The translations under genes were made by a program, and so were the position numbers. Shown one piece after another: positions 38,452 through 50,790 of a stretch of DNA of 64,000 nucleotides; positions within the stretch are counted from its first letter, which is position 1; every line of letters starts with the position of its first letter. Location of the stretch: the NCBI GenBank assembly GCA_021904315.1, contig CM038907.1, positions 22,513,223 through 22,577,222 on the forward strand, written 5' to 3'. The DNA is from Sphagnum magellanicum (lineage: Eukaryota; Streptophyta; Sphagnopsida; Sphagnales; Sphagnaceae). The notes below the pieces were generated by a model, which worked only from the letters and a program-made list of their open reading frames with translations, had not been told where the DNA came from and made no database searches.

Positions 38452-41203
38452 ATGAGTTCAAACTACAGGCCAGACCGGCATTCCAGTGCACAGCCCTTCG
38501 GGTCTGCTTCTTCTAGTAGTAGTCCTTACGCAAGCTATGAACCCTCAGCGCCTCCAGAAAGTGGAAACCCTAATTTGAACCCTAGCAGGAACGAGCAGGT
38601 AGGAGGAGGAGGAGGAGTAGCAGCAGCAGCAGCAGCAGCAAGCTACGTGTGGAATAATCCACATCTATCCAGCGCTGGATACTGTGGGCAACAGGTCCCT
38701 CAAACAACTGGTTTCTCCGGACCTCAATTTGGAAACCCTTATGTGCAGATTACACCGACTGCTTCCCGTGGTGGTGCAGGTATATATGTTGCTTGAATTT
38801 GTTTATTGTGGGTGAGAGTTCATGTGGGAGGATTTTGGTGATGGCTCGCACCAATTGTGAGGGTTCTTTGTTGGAAACATTTCTGGTTCACTGGTGGGGG
38901 GATTAAACTGAAAGTGTTGAATATGTGAGTCCCTGAAGTGCTAGAATTTTAGTTGCAAAAGATTGTGGAAATAGAGACTTAGATTTGAGAATTTGTTTTC
39001 TCTGTGGGTCAGAGACCAAACATTTGGGTATGTTTGGCCTGATGTTATTTCATGACGAAATAAAATGTACATCAAGTATGGCCTAGCAGGGTGGACACAC
39101 TGGATTGCATGTGAACTCTGAATTAAGCACCCTAGGCTGAAAACAGGCTTTGAATGGGGTGACATTCCAAGATACTAGTGCTGCAAGGATACATACAACC
39201 TACCTTCAAAAGGAGACAGTACATACTGTAAAGGGAAGATAGTACCAGGCATGCTATGGCAGTTATGTCTAGCATCGAATTTTCCTTTTTTTGGGGGGAT
39301 GTTCATGGAGTTTCCTTAAGTGCTAGAGTTTCACAACAGAAGTCTGAATTTTGTTCTCAGAATTTTACTGTAGTTCAATGTAGGTTTAGAGTGAAAACTG
39401 GCAGACCTTGGAGAAACTAAGGGAGGGAAGTCTTTTAGACCCAAACTGATTGATTATTATTTGCTGTATTGGTAGAGGGGAGTCTGCGATTATTTTGACT
39501 ATGGTTTGATGCATGCACCAAGAATTCTTGTTTGCATCTGTATTGCTGCAGCTGATTGAGTGCATGTTTGTGTGCAGGTCCCATTGATTTCTTGAACAAG
39601 CTTGGAAAGCAGGTAGAGTGCATAGCTGGAAATGTTTGGGGCCATTGTAAGTCTTCATCTTTCTTGAGATCTATGCAAATTAGGTTCTTGAGTACTGTGT
39701 CTTGCATTCAGCTTCAAGTCCTATGTTGGTTATGTTGGCAGCTGAGTGCAAAGTTCTTCATTTGTGTAGCATGCCATTACAAAAGCGGTGTGGAAAAATG
39801 CTCCCTCAGATTTTCCTTTTCTGGATTAGCTTCTGGGTATGAAGCCATGGGCGTAGCCATTCATGACGCAATGCCCTGTTCGCACGATATTGAAAGATTG
39901 GAGATTGTGTTGTTAATCCAGTCTTCTCAGGGGTGCATGGGTACAGTGAAAGTAGGGAACTCTGTGTCAGATTCAGCCTTGGGAATAATCAGCCAGGGGA
40001 GCAAGTTACTGACAGGAAGTGGCTTTGAAGGACTTTATAAGCAAATTTTTGGATTAGCACCAAAGGAGCGGCTTCTTAAAACCTATGCCTGCTATTTGTC
40101 CACCTCGAGAGGTCCTATTAGTGGCACACTGTATATTACCAATCAGAAATTTGCCTTCTGCAGTGACCGTCCTATTGCATATGCATCCAGTCCTGGTCAG
40201 CAGGCATTGAGCTATTACAAGGTATCGCAGCTTTTGTCCTTGTATGTTTTCAGTTGAGCCAGTCAGGCTTCCAGTGGAATATTAGTAGTAAGGCGTTTCT
40301 GGTTACTGCAGGTAGTTTGTCCTGGTAGACTAGAGTTCCAATGGGCAGAGTGGCCACTGATGTTCCCAAACCAGTCTTTCAATTCTGATGTTTCCCAGAG
40401 GAGTCTTGCTGCATGCAGCCTAAGTGGATTCAGAGTGGTTTTAGAAATTTGCCTAGTATTTTGTAAAGATAAGAATTGGGGTGGTTGTATGGTATTGCAA
40501 CCTGCAAGGTCTCACTGAGTTCCCACTTGTGCACAATTTCCTTGTTTAACACAACAGAAACTGTTCACACAAGTGATTGAATATTCTTTGTTTGCTGTTT
40601 AACTTTGCAGTTGTGAAATGGAGTCCTTCCAGGTTAACTAAGTTGAACAATTGACACTTGTTTACTTGTAGCATGAAGGACTGCACTTTTGGCCTGTGAT
40701 AATAGGTGTCTGTATGGTAATACTAGCTTCAGGGTGGGAGGCATAAACTTGCCTTCTTGGATCTCTATTGACTTGATAAGCAGCTGTTCTAAATTTTTGG
40801 GTATGGGCAGGTGGTACTGCCATTGGAGAAAGTGTGTGATGTGGCTCCCTCAGAGAACCAGAATAAACCAACAGAGAAGTACATCCTAGTATTCATGGAT
40901 GATGGACATGAGTTTTGGTTCACAGGATTGGTGAACTATGACAAAGGATTGAAGAATATGAGGGAGTCTATACTCAGGAGAGGGAAAAATTCCTCCAATC
41001 CCCAAAGTGGCTTCTACCCTCCAAGGGGTCTGATGAGTGTAAGCACCCATCAAGGGTCTGGAGTACCTTACCAAACTGTGTACTCTTCACAACAATCTTC
41101 TGGACAGAATCAAGGATGGCAACCTACATCTGTTCCCAGTCAAGCAGCAGGTCAAAACTCAGCATCATCAGGACAGTCTCACTTTGGAAGTCAGTACACA
41201 TAG
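38452..41203 (+). CDS. GEM-like protein (GRAM domain), 4 exons, 354 aa
   Basis: A plant GEM/GER family protein. GRAM domains bind membrane lipids or proteins, and family members are linked to epidermal patterning, hormone responses and development. Exons: 38452-38779, 39578-39646, 39947-40221, 40811-41203 (TAG). All introns are GT-AG and phases close to 355 codons. Residues 1-109 form a Ser/Pro/Gly/Ala-rich disordered N-terminus with poly-Gly and poly-Ala runs. The family core follows: PIDFLNKLGKQVE, AGNVWGHLKVGNSVSDSALG, ISQGSKLLTGSGFEGLYKQI, ERLLKTYACYLSTSRGPISG, LYITNQKFAFCSDRPIAY. After the last intron come YKVVLPLEKV and GHEFWFTGLVNYDKGLKNM. The Gln/Ser-rich tail of about 75 residues is longer than in most flowering-plant members. 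The exact paralogue cannot be named. Confidence 0.93.
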
Positions 41204-41928
41204 AAGTCAACATGCTAAGAAGCATGGGGTAAATACACAACAGGGTAATACAGGGCTTGTGTCATCCTAAGAGCATTTGTTTTTCACCTTGAACAAGGTC
41301 AGGCTAAAAGAGCACATATGGTAGTGTAGTGATTAGATACAATGCCATGATTCCAGAGGTAAATTGATTTGTTTTCTTTAGTTCTGCCTTTTCTATGAGG
41401 TTATTGATATACTTACCACAATTTTGAATGCACATTTGCATGACTTCCTGGGCCTTGTTGGCCTACAGTGTACTTTGTTATGTATTTTGTATACATCAGA
41501 TGACATCCAGGTTTGAACTAGGTGAGACTATCTGATTGATGTATATCAGACATTTCTTATGTGAGGTGGAAAATATCAAGTTTGTCTTCCTAGCCGAAGG
41601 CGAGCTTGCTTTTTTTCTAAACTAAATCAGGGAAAAACTATTGCTACAATAAAAATATTTTTGAAGATTCCTTGGAGGTCAAAGCTTTGGCTAGAAATTT
41701 ATGGGTGACAGATCCTTTCATAATGTACTCTGAGAAGTACACTGGGCAATAAATATTGAACATATGACAATGCCCTTTAGAGTGAAGAGCTCAGAAGAAA
41801 GGGAGGTAGGTGATAATGCGCTGTACTTAAAACACGCAGATGTGTGCCACGCTTGGATATGGACTATACGTTAACTGGTGAAAGAATGCGAAGCTTGGCA
41901 TGAAGTAGGTGCAGAGTACTGGTGATTC
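41204..41928. other. Probable 3' UTR and flank of the GEM-like gene
   Basis: No open gene. AATAAA at 41748-41753 is a possible poly(A) signal. Confidence 0.4.
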
Positions 41929-41975
41929 TGCCTTCATATCATGTATCATCAATGATGATACATGATATGAAGGCA
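41929..41975. repeat. Perfect 23-bp inverted repeat with 1-bp spacer
   Basis: Left arm 41929-41951 (begins TGCCTTCATATCATG). Right arm 41953-41975 (ends ATGATATGAAGGCA). The arms are exact reverse complements. The right arm runs straight into the telomeric tract that follows. Confidence 0.95.
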
Positions 41976-41994
41976 ACCCTAAACCCTAAACCCT
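41975..41994. repeat. Interstitial telomeric tract (AAACCCT)n
   Basis: AACCCT followed by two AAACCCT units, in the same orientation as the tract at 37564-37584 on the other side of the GEM-like gene, and directly joined to the hairpin at 41929-41975. Confidence 0.85.
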
Positions 41995-42344
41995 TTGTAA
42001 TTCTGTACAAGCATCAACAAAGCAGATCTACAGGAAGTTTATACAGAATTGTGGGTGTTACTGCAGTTAATTTTTTCTGTTACAGTGTATCAACTTCATA
42101 ACCTTTGCGTCACCTGCTTCTTCAAATCTGAAGTGCCTGATATTCAACCATTGTGGAATTGATAATGGCTGATACAGATGTTTTGTATCAAGCAGAGCCT
42201 TTTTCAGTTCATACTATTGGGGATATCCAATTTGATTTCATACACATTTTCAGACAAACAGCAAGCATTTGGACAAGCATGAGTGAAAAAATCTGGGTTT
42301 GTGATCTTCCACCTTGAGGTGCTCCTCTCACCGTCACAAAAAGA

Positions 42345-42600
42345 CAATCTTCCAGTTTCAGGCACTTCTATACCACCAGCATGTGACAGCAGAAACCAAT
42401 CTTCCAAATTCGGGCAATTCTATACCCCACAGCATGTGATGGTAGAAACCAATCTTCCAGCTTCAAGCATCTCATGACAGTAAAAAACTAGAAACTATCA
42501 AGTGATGGGTTTTCCATTTCTCACAGGATGTTCTTCTACAAAAGAAAGAGAAATGCAGAAGAATGCAAACTGTGCAAAGCATGTGAGAGTAGAAACCCAT
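42345..42600. repeat. ~53-bp degenerate tandem repeat
   Basis: AGCATGTGA followed by AGAAACC recurs at 42378, 42431 and, more distantly, 42578. AACCAATCTTCCA lies in each of the first two units, and an earlier partial unit starts near 42345. The open frame at 42528-42785 runs through part of this and is not taken as a gene. Confidence 0.6.
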
Positions 42601-42785
42601 TTTTTTTGCAGGATGTTCCACAAAGAGATGCAGAAGAACCCAAACAAATTGTGCATGTGTTGAGAGTAGCTTGCCCACCAAAGGTAGGTCACTCAACAGC
42701 AAAATTTCCCAAGGTCCACACAAGGAAGGAGAGAGAGACATGGTGGCAGTCACCATTCAATGCTAGGGAAGAACCTTGCAAGTGA

Positions 42786-45700
42786 ACCTACTTGAGGAAT
42801 TTGACAAAGAAAAACCTGCTGCACAGTAATCAAATCCTTTTCTATTTTCAATTTGAAGAAAGTAGCAAACTTGCCACCTTGCTTAGTATAAGAAGGCATA
42901 GGAGTGATCTAGATTTCTAAGCACATAATAGAGATATCCTCAAAGTCACCACCCAGTCTTTACCATGTCTTTGGGCCTCCTTTCACCCCCAAACCCTTCT
43001 CTCTTTCAGAGGTATTCGCAAAGTAAGAAGAGTTTGTTTATTAATTCTGGGGTATGAAATGCTGAAACTCAGCATTTGATGCACAAGGTTCGAGAGTAAT
43101 TATAGTCTCATGTCCTAATTTGAGGACATATTGTGATTCATAAAGTGAAGAAAACACAACATTAGTACCTTAAGTTTTGGTAATTAAGGTTGAGATTAAA
43201 TTTTTTTAATGTGTCTATATATATATATATATAACATTTAAACAAGGAATGAAGGCAGGGTGAAACTGAAATTACATTGAGTTTTGTGATAATATGAACT
43301 TCATTATTTTACTTTACTTTTATCAATTTCAAAGTTCACTACTATTGGGGCTTATTATTGTCATAATTATTTTGAATCCCATGCATTAGATACCATGGAC
43401 TTAAGTTTTACCCTTAATTTAATATAAAAAAAATCATTTCACAAATAACAATGTTTGAGATTGAAATAGAGGATAGGACATGAAAGGAGGACCTAAAGGC
43501 ACTTTACATATTTCTTTATTATGAAAAAAATGTTCTTAAGATTAATATTTCTAGGAACAATTATACAAGCAAAACCTTTAGGATCCAAAAGGACCACCAT
43601 ATTTAGATTCCATATTATATGTTTGGGATACAAATTAGTTTTGGTACACAAGATACGATATAACATCTATAAATTTGGGCTCCATGTTGCTATGCACTAC
43701 CAATGACAATAAATTTCTACGCGTATTTGGAATTGTGATTATGATAACAAAATTATAATAAACTAAAAACAAAGAAAGAATTCTCAAATTTTTCAAAATA
43801 AAATATGTTTTCATCTCTTACACTATACAAGAAAGGCCATGAATGTTGTAAATAAAAACATAACAAGCTTCGAATAGAAAGACAATAAAAAGATTTCAAA
43901 AGATGCATGCAACAAATTTTTAAAAAAAACAAGAAATCCAAGAAATTGCAACCATAGAAGAGGTTGTTATGCAAATATGTCATTTTAGGTAGTTATATAA
44001 TAGATTTTGAGTTAGAATAATTCATTTCAACATATTATGGGAAGGAACATGGTAGGACAAAATACTAATGGGAACCTATTCTCGTCCTATATAAACCATC
44101 TCCAATGAAAATTCATTGTAATAGAATTTCAAAATAAAAGGTTTTTCTTTTATATTAGAAATAATTTAGAGTGTCATTTCAATTTTTTCACATTTTTGTT
44201 TAATAAAACCAATTTTAGTGTGAACTATCATTTGGTTGTAATTCAAAGGATTAAAAAACAATTCAAATTTGGAATATGTAAGGGTCATGAATAATTTTGG
44301 TTTGGGAATTTTTTGGTCAAGATAATTGTGGCCAATTTTGAAATGGCACAAGACAACCATTAGAATTGTAAATCTCCAAAAGTAATAGATAAATAAAGCC
44401 TATGGCCTTTTTGGACGAATAATGATTGAGAAACTATTAATTTCTTATATTTTCAATTCAACTATTGAAATTGGCATAAGGATATCAAGTTATAAACAAA
44501 AATTCTAGTGATGATTCATTGGAACTAGTTTGGGTAGGACTACTTTATGTTTCATAAGTTGTTGGAGATTGGATAATTCTAAATTAGAATATGTTTAACC
44601 CATTTTCAAGTGAAGACACATGGAAAGATGTCTTTTTAGATTTGTGTATTTTCAAAGTTTTTTTTTTAAACACTATATTTAGGAGAAGATTTTTCAATAT
44701 ATTTTCCATCAATTTGCATCCCATTTGTTTTCAATTCAATTTTGATCCAATTGTTGAATTGAATTGAATTTAATATAAATTGAATTCAAGTTACATTTCA
44801 ATGTTAATTCATGCCTCAATTTCATATAGTAATGAATTAATGTCTCTCACCCAAAAACATTCAAAATTTTGTTTTGTTTTGCAAAATATTTGTTTTTTTC
44901 TTTTTTTTTCTCTGATGTTTTAAGTCTTGGTGCAAATAAGGGGGATTTATTGCATGTTATAGATTGCATCATATCATTATTACCCTCTGACTAAAATTCA
45001 TTTATATCAAAGTTGTTTCAACATGTCATGTTATTGACTATGAACATGTGTTTTCTAATTATGCTTCATATAAATGTCTTGACATTATTCAAGAGATTAT
45101 TAGCAATGGGGCAAATGTCAATGCAAAAGGTGAGAATAGAATTATGTTTTTTTCATTTAACATTTAAAAACAACCATGATGAACTCATTTGGATATTATA
45201 CATGGAATTCAATTTCCTTTTTACGTTTTTATCTATTTCATAAATCATAAATTGTATAAATTTACGTTTTTTTTACATTATGTAAATATTATGGTAGAGT
45301 TATATGCACAAAGGTCAAAAGGACCAAATGCATAAGCATGTTATGAGTTTGGTAATGATCCAATGAATATGTGTTTCAAACATAGAGCAAGAATGAAGGT
45401 TGACTATGGAATTAAAGATATTAGAATTTTATAAAATTGTATTTCTATTATGTAAATTGATGTGATTTTTACAGGGCATTTTTTTTATGAGTATTTTGTG
45501 TTTTGGCATGCACATATTACAAAAAAAGTGACTTCACTCCATTATGTGTGCATTGTGTGAAAATAAAATATTGAAATAATTAGTGGTGCAAAAAAAAAAA
45601 AAGTATTATCTTCCTCAATGTTCTTCCTATGTTTTTTTTTGGCTAAAAGCTTATTTTGATATGTGTTTTAATTTGATTAAGTTTTATGCATCACATCATT

Positions 45701-48689
45701 ATTACATAGCACAAGTCATATGATATCAACCTATTTATACCTTTACAAGCTTGTTTTAAGTGACATGGGTATTCATGTTTCAAAAGAGAAGAAAAAACCT
45801 TCAACATTTAAAACCTACATATTTGTTCAAATTATTTAAACAAGATAAAGCAAAAGATAAAATAATTTGAAGATGCAATAATACAAAAGAAAATTGATCA
45901 TATAATGGCTAAAGAGGTATATTTGTGAATAATACTATCTTTGAAATCCACATTTTGACATTTTGTTATCTTGTAAAATCAATCTTTAACAAAATTGAAT
46001 AATGATTTATGAGTGTTTTACAAGACATTATACATGCAAATTGTCATTTTTTCATTGTTACAAGATTGTGTACATAATATGAATAAATGAACTAAAATAA
46101 CTTTGTGCATGACTAGTGACAAAATCAATGGTCAATAATATATTGGGATAATGACATGTTTGACAATCCAAATTTTCCTATCATAAATATATAGGAAAAC
46201 CTTTTCATGAATATTATATTGAATAAAAATGATCTATCTATGTATTCATAATTGATCAAGTTTGTGATTTATTTTTATTTTTTTGGGGAGATTCATTAAT
46301 TAAAAATTTAATTTGAAACATTGTTAATTTTATGGGTAGATGACAAACATTGTTCCAATTACAAAGGTCATTGCTTGATGATAATCCTAATAAACTATTT
46401 ATTATATGAATATAAAATATCCTTGGCAACTTATGGAAACCCTTAGAACTATTATTGACATTGCAAAAAAGAATAGAAGATGAAAATTTTGTCATAAAAC
46501 AAGCATGACTTGATAAGATCAAATGGTTTGTGTGTCTTTTTTAACTCATTTGGTAATCTTGTCCCTTATGTAAATATGACCTACTAGAAAAGGACAATCC
46601 ATCTTGTTTATTGCACTCCAATAGGAAGATAAGCATTTCAAAAAATGGATTAAATATTTTGACATGTTAAAGTAGAAGATGTGGATAGGTATCACCTTTA
46701 ATTATTTGTGATCCTATCGAAAGGACAATGGAGATCCATTCAATCTATGTTCCTAACAAAACCAACCTCCTTCAATCACTTGTCAAAGATTTGGCATGGT
46801 TTTGTGAATTTTGTTCAAATAGCCATTGGACATATAATTCCAAAATGTTTAATGGACAAGACAAGGGGTGCCAAAGTAACTTTAGTATCATGATTTGTAA
46901 TATTCACAAAAAAAACGCATGAAGTGTGGGATTGAGATTGGCAATTTGGACTACAAGAAAGGTTTTTTACATTCATTATGTCATGATTAGCTTAACTTTG
47001 TTCTGACTTCTCATTCATTCTTGTTCCTTTTCACAAATTGTTGTTATTTCCCATGTAGGCAATAATTTTGGCTACTATAGTAGAGATTGGGGATAATTTG
47101 GTAGTCAATGTTGATGAGAGCAATGATGAAGGTGCATCTTTTTGGTTGGTTGTTGATTATACGCATTGAGTTGCTTCATAATTACAAATAAGTAAAATAT
47201 AATCAAGGGATTACATTTAAGGAAGGTGATGATGTTGTAGGTCTTTATTGTCAAAGAAGAGGGAACCTCTTACATCTTATTGAAGGATTCACATAAAATG
47301 TACTTGTACTTTCATTTGGTCAAGAGTATAAGGTTCCTAATGCCATTTTAAAATCACCAAGTGTGTAGGAATGATCCCATTTATGAATTGTCAAGAGATA
47401 TTTTGTAGAACATTAATGAGGTCAATATTTCTTTGTGTTAAAAAAAGTCCATCTTTCCTCAACATGCCTTTGTGTTAAAAATTAGTCACAAGGACTAGTT
47501 GCAAAATGACCATACTAGTGCATTGAACTATTCACTTGGTTGTCAAGTTTTTTTTACAAATAAACTGTGTTCTAAATCCACATGTTTTTTCAAAGTTGGT
47601 ATACCATTAGTCTTATAATATGAAATTAGTCCTTTCCTTAGTTTTGTTCTTGGATTATATAGCACATGTGTTTTTTAACACACATGTCATCTCATGACTA
47701 GTAGAATTTTGCCATCCACTGGTTTATTATCATTGACCACATAGAAAGCCCAACAAATGACATTTCTCCATTTAGGCCTTGTAATTTTTGTAAGTTTAAA
47801 ATGAATCTTTCATCATTATTTTCAGAAGCCCTACTTGCTTTAGTTTCCAAGCTCAAATTCTCAATTGAAAATTTTGTTATATCATACATCAAATTTTCAT
47901 TTTGAAAAGGTTCAATTTCAATTTCCTCTCTAGTTTTTTCACTTGCACTTGACTATTCCATTGGAAGAAATGTTAAAAACAACATTACGCAATGCAAATT
48001 TCAACTTCCAACAACCAAAATCTAAAATACTACAAGCCATTTCCTTCAAATCAAAAGGTTTTAACAATTTTTTTAGATTTGTTTTTTGTTTGTAAATTAA
48101 AAAATTAATGATCATAAGGGCATAGGTAGAGCAAGAAGTCAAGGGTCAAGGGTCAAGGGTCAAGGGAAGAGAGTAGTTACAAAGATAAAAATAATAGCTC
48201 ACTTTTAAGCAAAGAATAAAAATTGAATGGAAACTATGATTACCCTTTTCAAACAAACACCAATTTCCTTCTAACAATCAAGGTTAAGTTACAAATAATA
48301 ATAAAAATGTTAAAAATACATTAAAAAAATTATTTACAAATGTACAAATCAAATACAAAGGAATGTTTAAAAATAATATCAACCAAAAAAAAGGAAAATA
48401 ATTTAATGGATTATATATATATGACTTACAAGGTTTAAAAACAATCTCTTATTTTCTTTCCCTTTCCTACAAAATTGAAATGTAAAAAAAAGAAAAATTA
48501 TGCACAAAAAATTGAAAAAATGAAGTTAAAAAAAAAAAACTTTAGAAATGATCAAATAAAAAATGATTAAAAAAATTAAAAAAAAAAAAGAAAAAACCTT
48601 GTTTGTCAGCTTTTGTTTGTTGTTTGTAATTCCAAAGATTACTTGCAAAAGCAAAAAGGGGGGAGGGAATACCATTTTGGGAAATAGAA
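42786..48689. other. AT-rich intergenic region, no gene recognised
   Basis: Contains an (AT)n tract near 43215-43232 and many poly-A/T runs. A short GGGTCAA triplication lies near 48140-48165. Open frames are short and of AT-biased composition. No RNA gene or intact transposon seen. Confidence 0.45.
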
Positions 48690-49150
48690 GCGGGGAGTAG
48701 TAACAACAAGAGGCTAAAGGTACCTTAAAAATGTGAAAGCAATGATGAGTAGGGAGTAGCAACGAGGGAGCAATGATGGGCGAGGAGCAATGACAAGGAA
48801 CAATGATGGGCAAGGAACAACAACATGGGAGCAATCATGGGTAGGGAGTAACAATGGGCGGGGAGTAGCGATGGGGGGGGAACAACAAGCGGGGAACAAT
48901 TAGAAGTAAGAAACATTGACGGGCGGGGAACAACCATGGGTAGAGAGTAGTAATGGGTGGGGAACAACAAGTAGGGAGTGACCATAGGTAAAAAACAACG
49001 ATGGGCGGGGAATAGCAAGCAAGGAGCAACCATGGCTGGGAAGTAACTACGAGCAAGGAATAACAAGTAGGGAACAACTACGGGTGGAGAGTAACAAGTG
49101 GGGAGTAGCCATGGGTGGGGAATAACTCAAGTAGGAACAACAACACAAGT
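48690..49150. repeat. ~18-bp G-rich minisatellite
   Basis: Many degenerate copies of a unit close to GGGGAGTAACAATGGGCG / GGGGAACAACCATGGGTA run across the interval. The minus strand therefore stays open in several frames with repeating Leu/Pro/Ser/His/Tyr peptides, which is an effect of the period. A (CA)n tract follows near 49171-49188. Confidence 0.8.
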
Positions 49151-50334
49151 GAAAACAAGTCAAATTAAAAAAAAAACACACACACACACAACTTACAAAT
49201 TACAAACTACAAACCTTGCAAAACAAAGCAAAAAACCAAAAATAAAATTAAAAATAACACAAAAAATAAAATCGACTAAAAGATTAAAAAAAAAAACAAA
49301 AATGTTTGATATTAGAAGATAATAAAAATTTGGATGTGTAATAGTGAGTAAGAGTAAAGAAAACTTAGAAGGGACCTTGGATTCTTTTTATAACTAAACT
49401 TAAACCTTAACCCCAAAGGGTGGCGGCCATCACATTAGGATTAATGCCCTAACCTTAATTTGGTAGCTGCCTCCATAAATAATAAATTTATTTTTTAAAA
49501 TTTTAAGTTTTAAATTTTTACTTTCATAAACGGTAAATTTAATTTTAAAATTTTAAAATTTTACTTACTATTTATTATTATTCTTATTTTTAAAACTTTA
49601 AAAAAAACTTTATTACTATTTATTTTAATTTTTACTAGAATTATTTGTTACTTATTATATACTATTTAACTTTTTAATTTTTACCATGAAAATTGGACTC
49701 TTTTCAATATGTGAGAACTGGGTTGATTGTCAAATTTGATGCCTAGTGAAAACTTGGATGGTTTTCATTAAGCGGTTTTCATCTCCAATGAAAACCTACT
49801 TGGCAATTTCCATTGAAAGTCGAAGTAAAAATTAGTGTTGGTTTTCAATTGGTGGGTGAGAATCATCGAAGATTAGTTCAAATGGCCATAATGAATCAAC
49901 ACCCACCAACACACCATGAAAGATGGATGGTAAATGGTTAGGAAATAATGTTTTGTTGCGTCTAGTTGCTTAGTTATCCATGGTGGTTAGCTTAGTGTTT
50001 TTTTTTATGACCTACTTACTCACAAACCACTTATATAAGTGTTGTTAGTAGGTAGTAAAATCAACCTTTACCTAAGTATAAACCATCAGCAAACACCAAA
50101 TATTGACAATAGTTAAATGTGACATTGAGATCCACACAATTATAATACAATATAATAAAGTGCCCAACAAGAAAAAAATAATTCACACAATGATTAATGC
50201 ATAAAATATTTTTTTCTTACATCATTTTCAAAGGGAAAAAACTAATGTAGTTAAAATCCCCCTTACAACCCAAGGGTCCTAGGTTTGAACTTTTTCTTGA
50301 ATTCTTTTTTTATCCATGAACAAAATGGATTAAA
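49151..50334. other. AT-rich intergenic DNA
   Basis: Very AT-rich (notably 49480-49690), with no gene seen. Confidence 0.4.
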
Positions 50335-50790
50335 ATAAATTGCCTTTGGGCAAATTTTTAACATTAGTTGCCCAAGAGCAATTTTTTTGAAAAGAACCAT
50401 TTTTCCAAGGGAGCAATGGTTTAAGTTGCCTTAGGGAACAATCACATTCTTGGGGGAAAAAGGGGCTTAAGTTACTCTTGGGGGAACAACCATGTTCCCA
50501 AATGAGTAAGGGCTTAAGTTCTTCCATGGGGTAACTTAAGCTCCTTCTCCCCAAAGAAATGATTGTTTTCCGAGAAAAAAAGGTTTAAGTTGTTCCTTGG
50601 GGTAATTTAAGTTCCTTTTTTTTAGGGACATGATTTCCTTAAGAAAAAAAAATGTTTAAGTTGTTCCTTGAAGAACAATCATGCACACAAGGAGGAGTTT
50701 AAGTTGCTTTAAAGAGCAACCATGTGCTTGGGGCAGCAAAGGTTTAAGTTGCATGAGGAGCAACCATGTTCCCCATGGGACAAATGTGTT
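50335..50790. repeat. Degenerate TTAAGTTGCTCC-type tandem repeat
   Basis: Units of about 50-65 bp, each with TTAAGTTG/TTAAGTTCC, a C/TTGGGGNAA segment and CAACCATGTTCC-like text, recur through the interval. Weaker copies continue to about 51240 (CTTGGGGAACTTGGGCC near 51015). No coding sense. Confidence 0.65.

Noticed and set aside
42528-42785. 85-codon plus-strand frame with several Cys residues
   Set aside because: Lies in locally duplicated non-coding DNA; the Cys spacing matches no zinc-binding family.
43087-43120. GGTTCGAG motif resembling a tRNA T-loop
   Set aside because: No matching acceptor, D-arm or anticodon stem could be folded around it.
48725-49077. Leu/Pro/Ser-rich open frames on the minus strand
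   Set aside because: Products of the 18-bp minisatellite, open in more than one frame at once.
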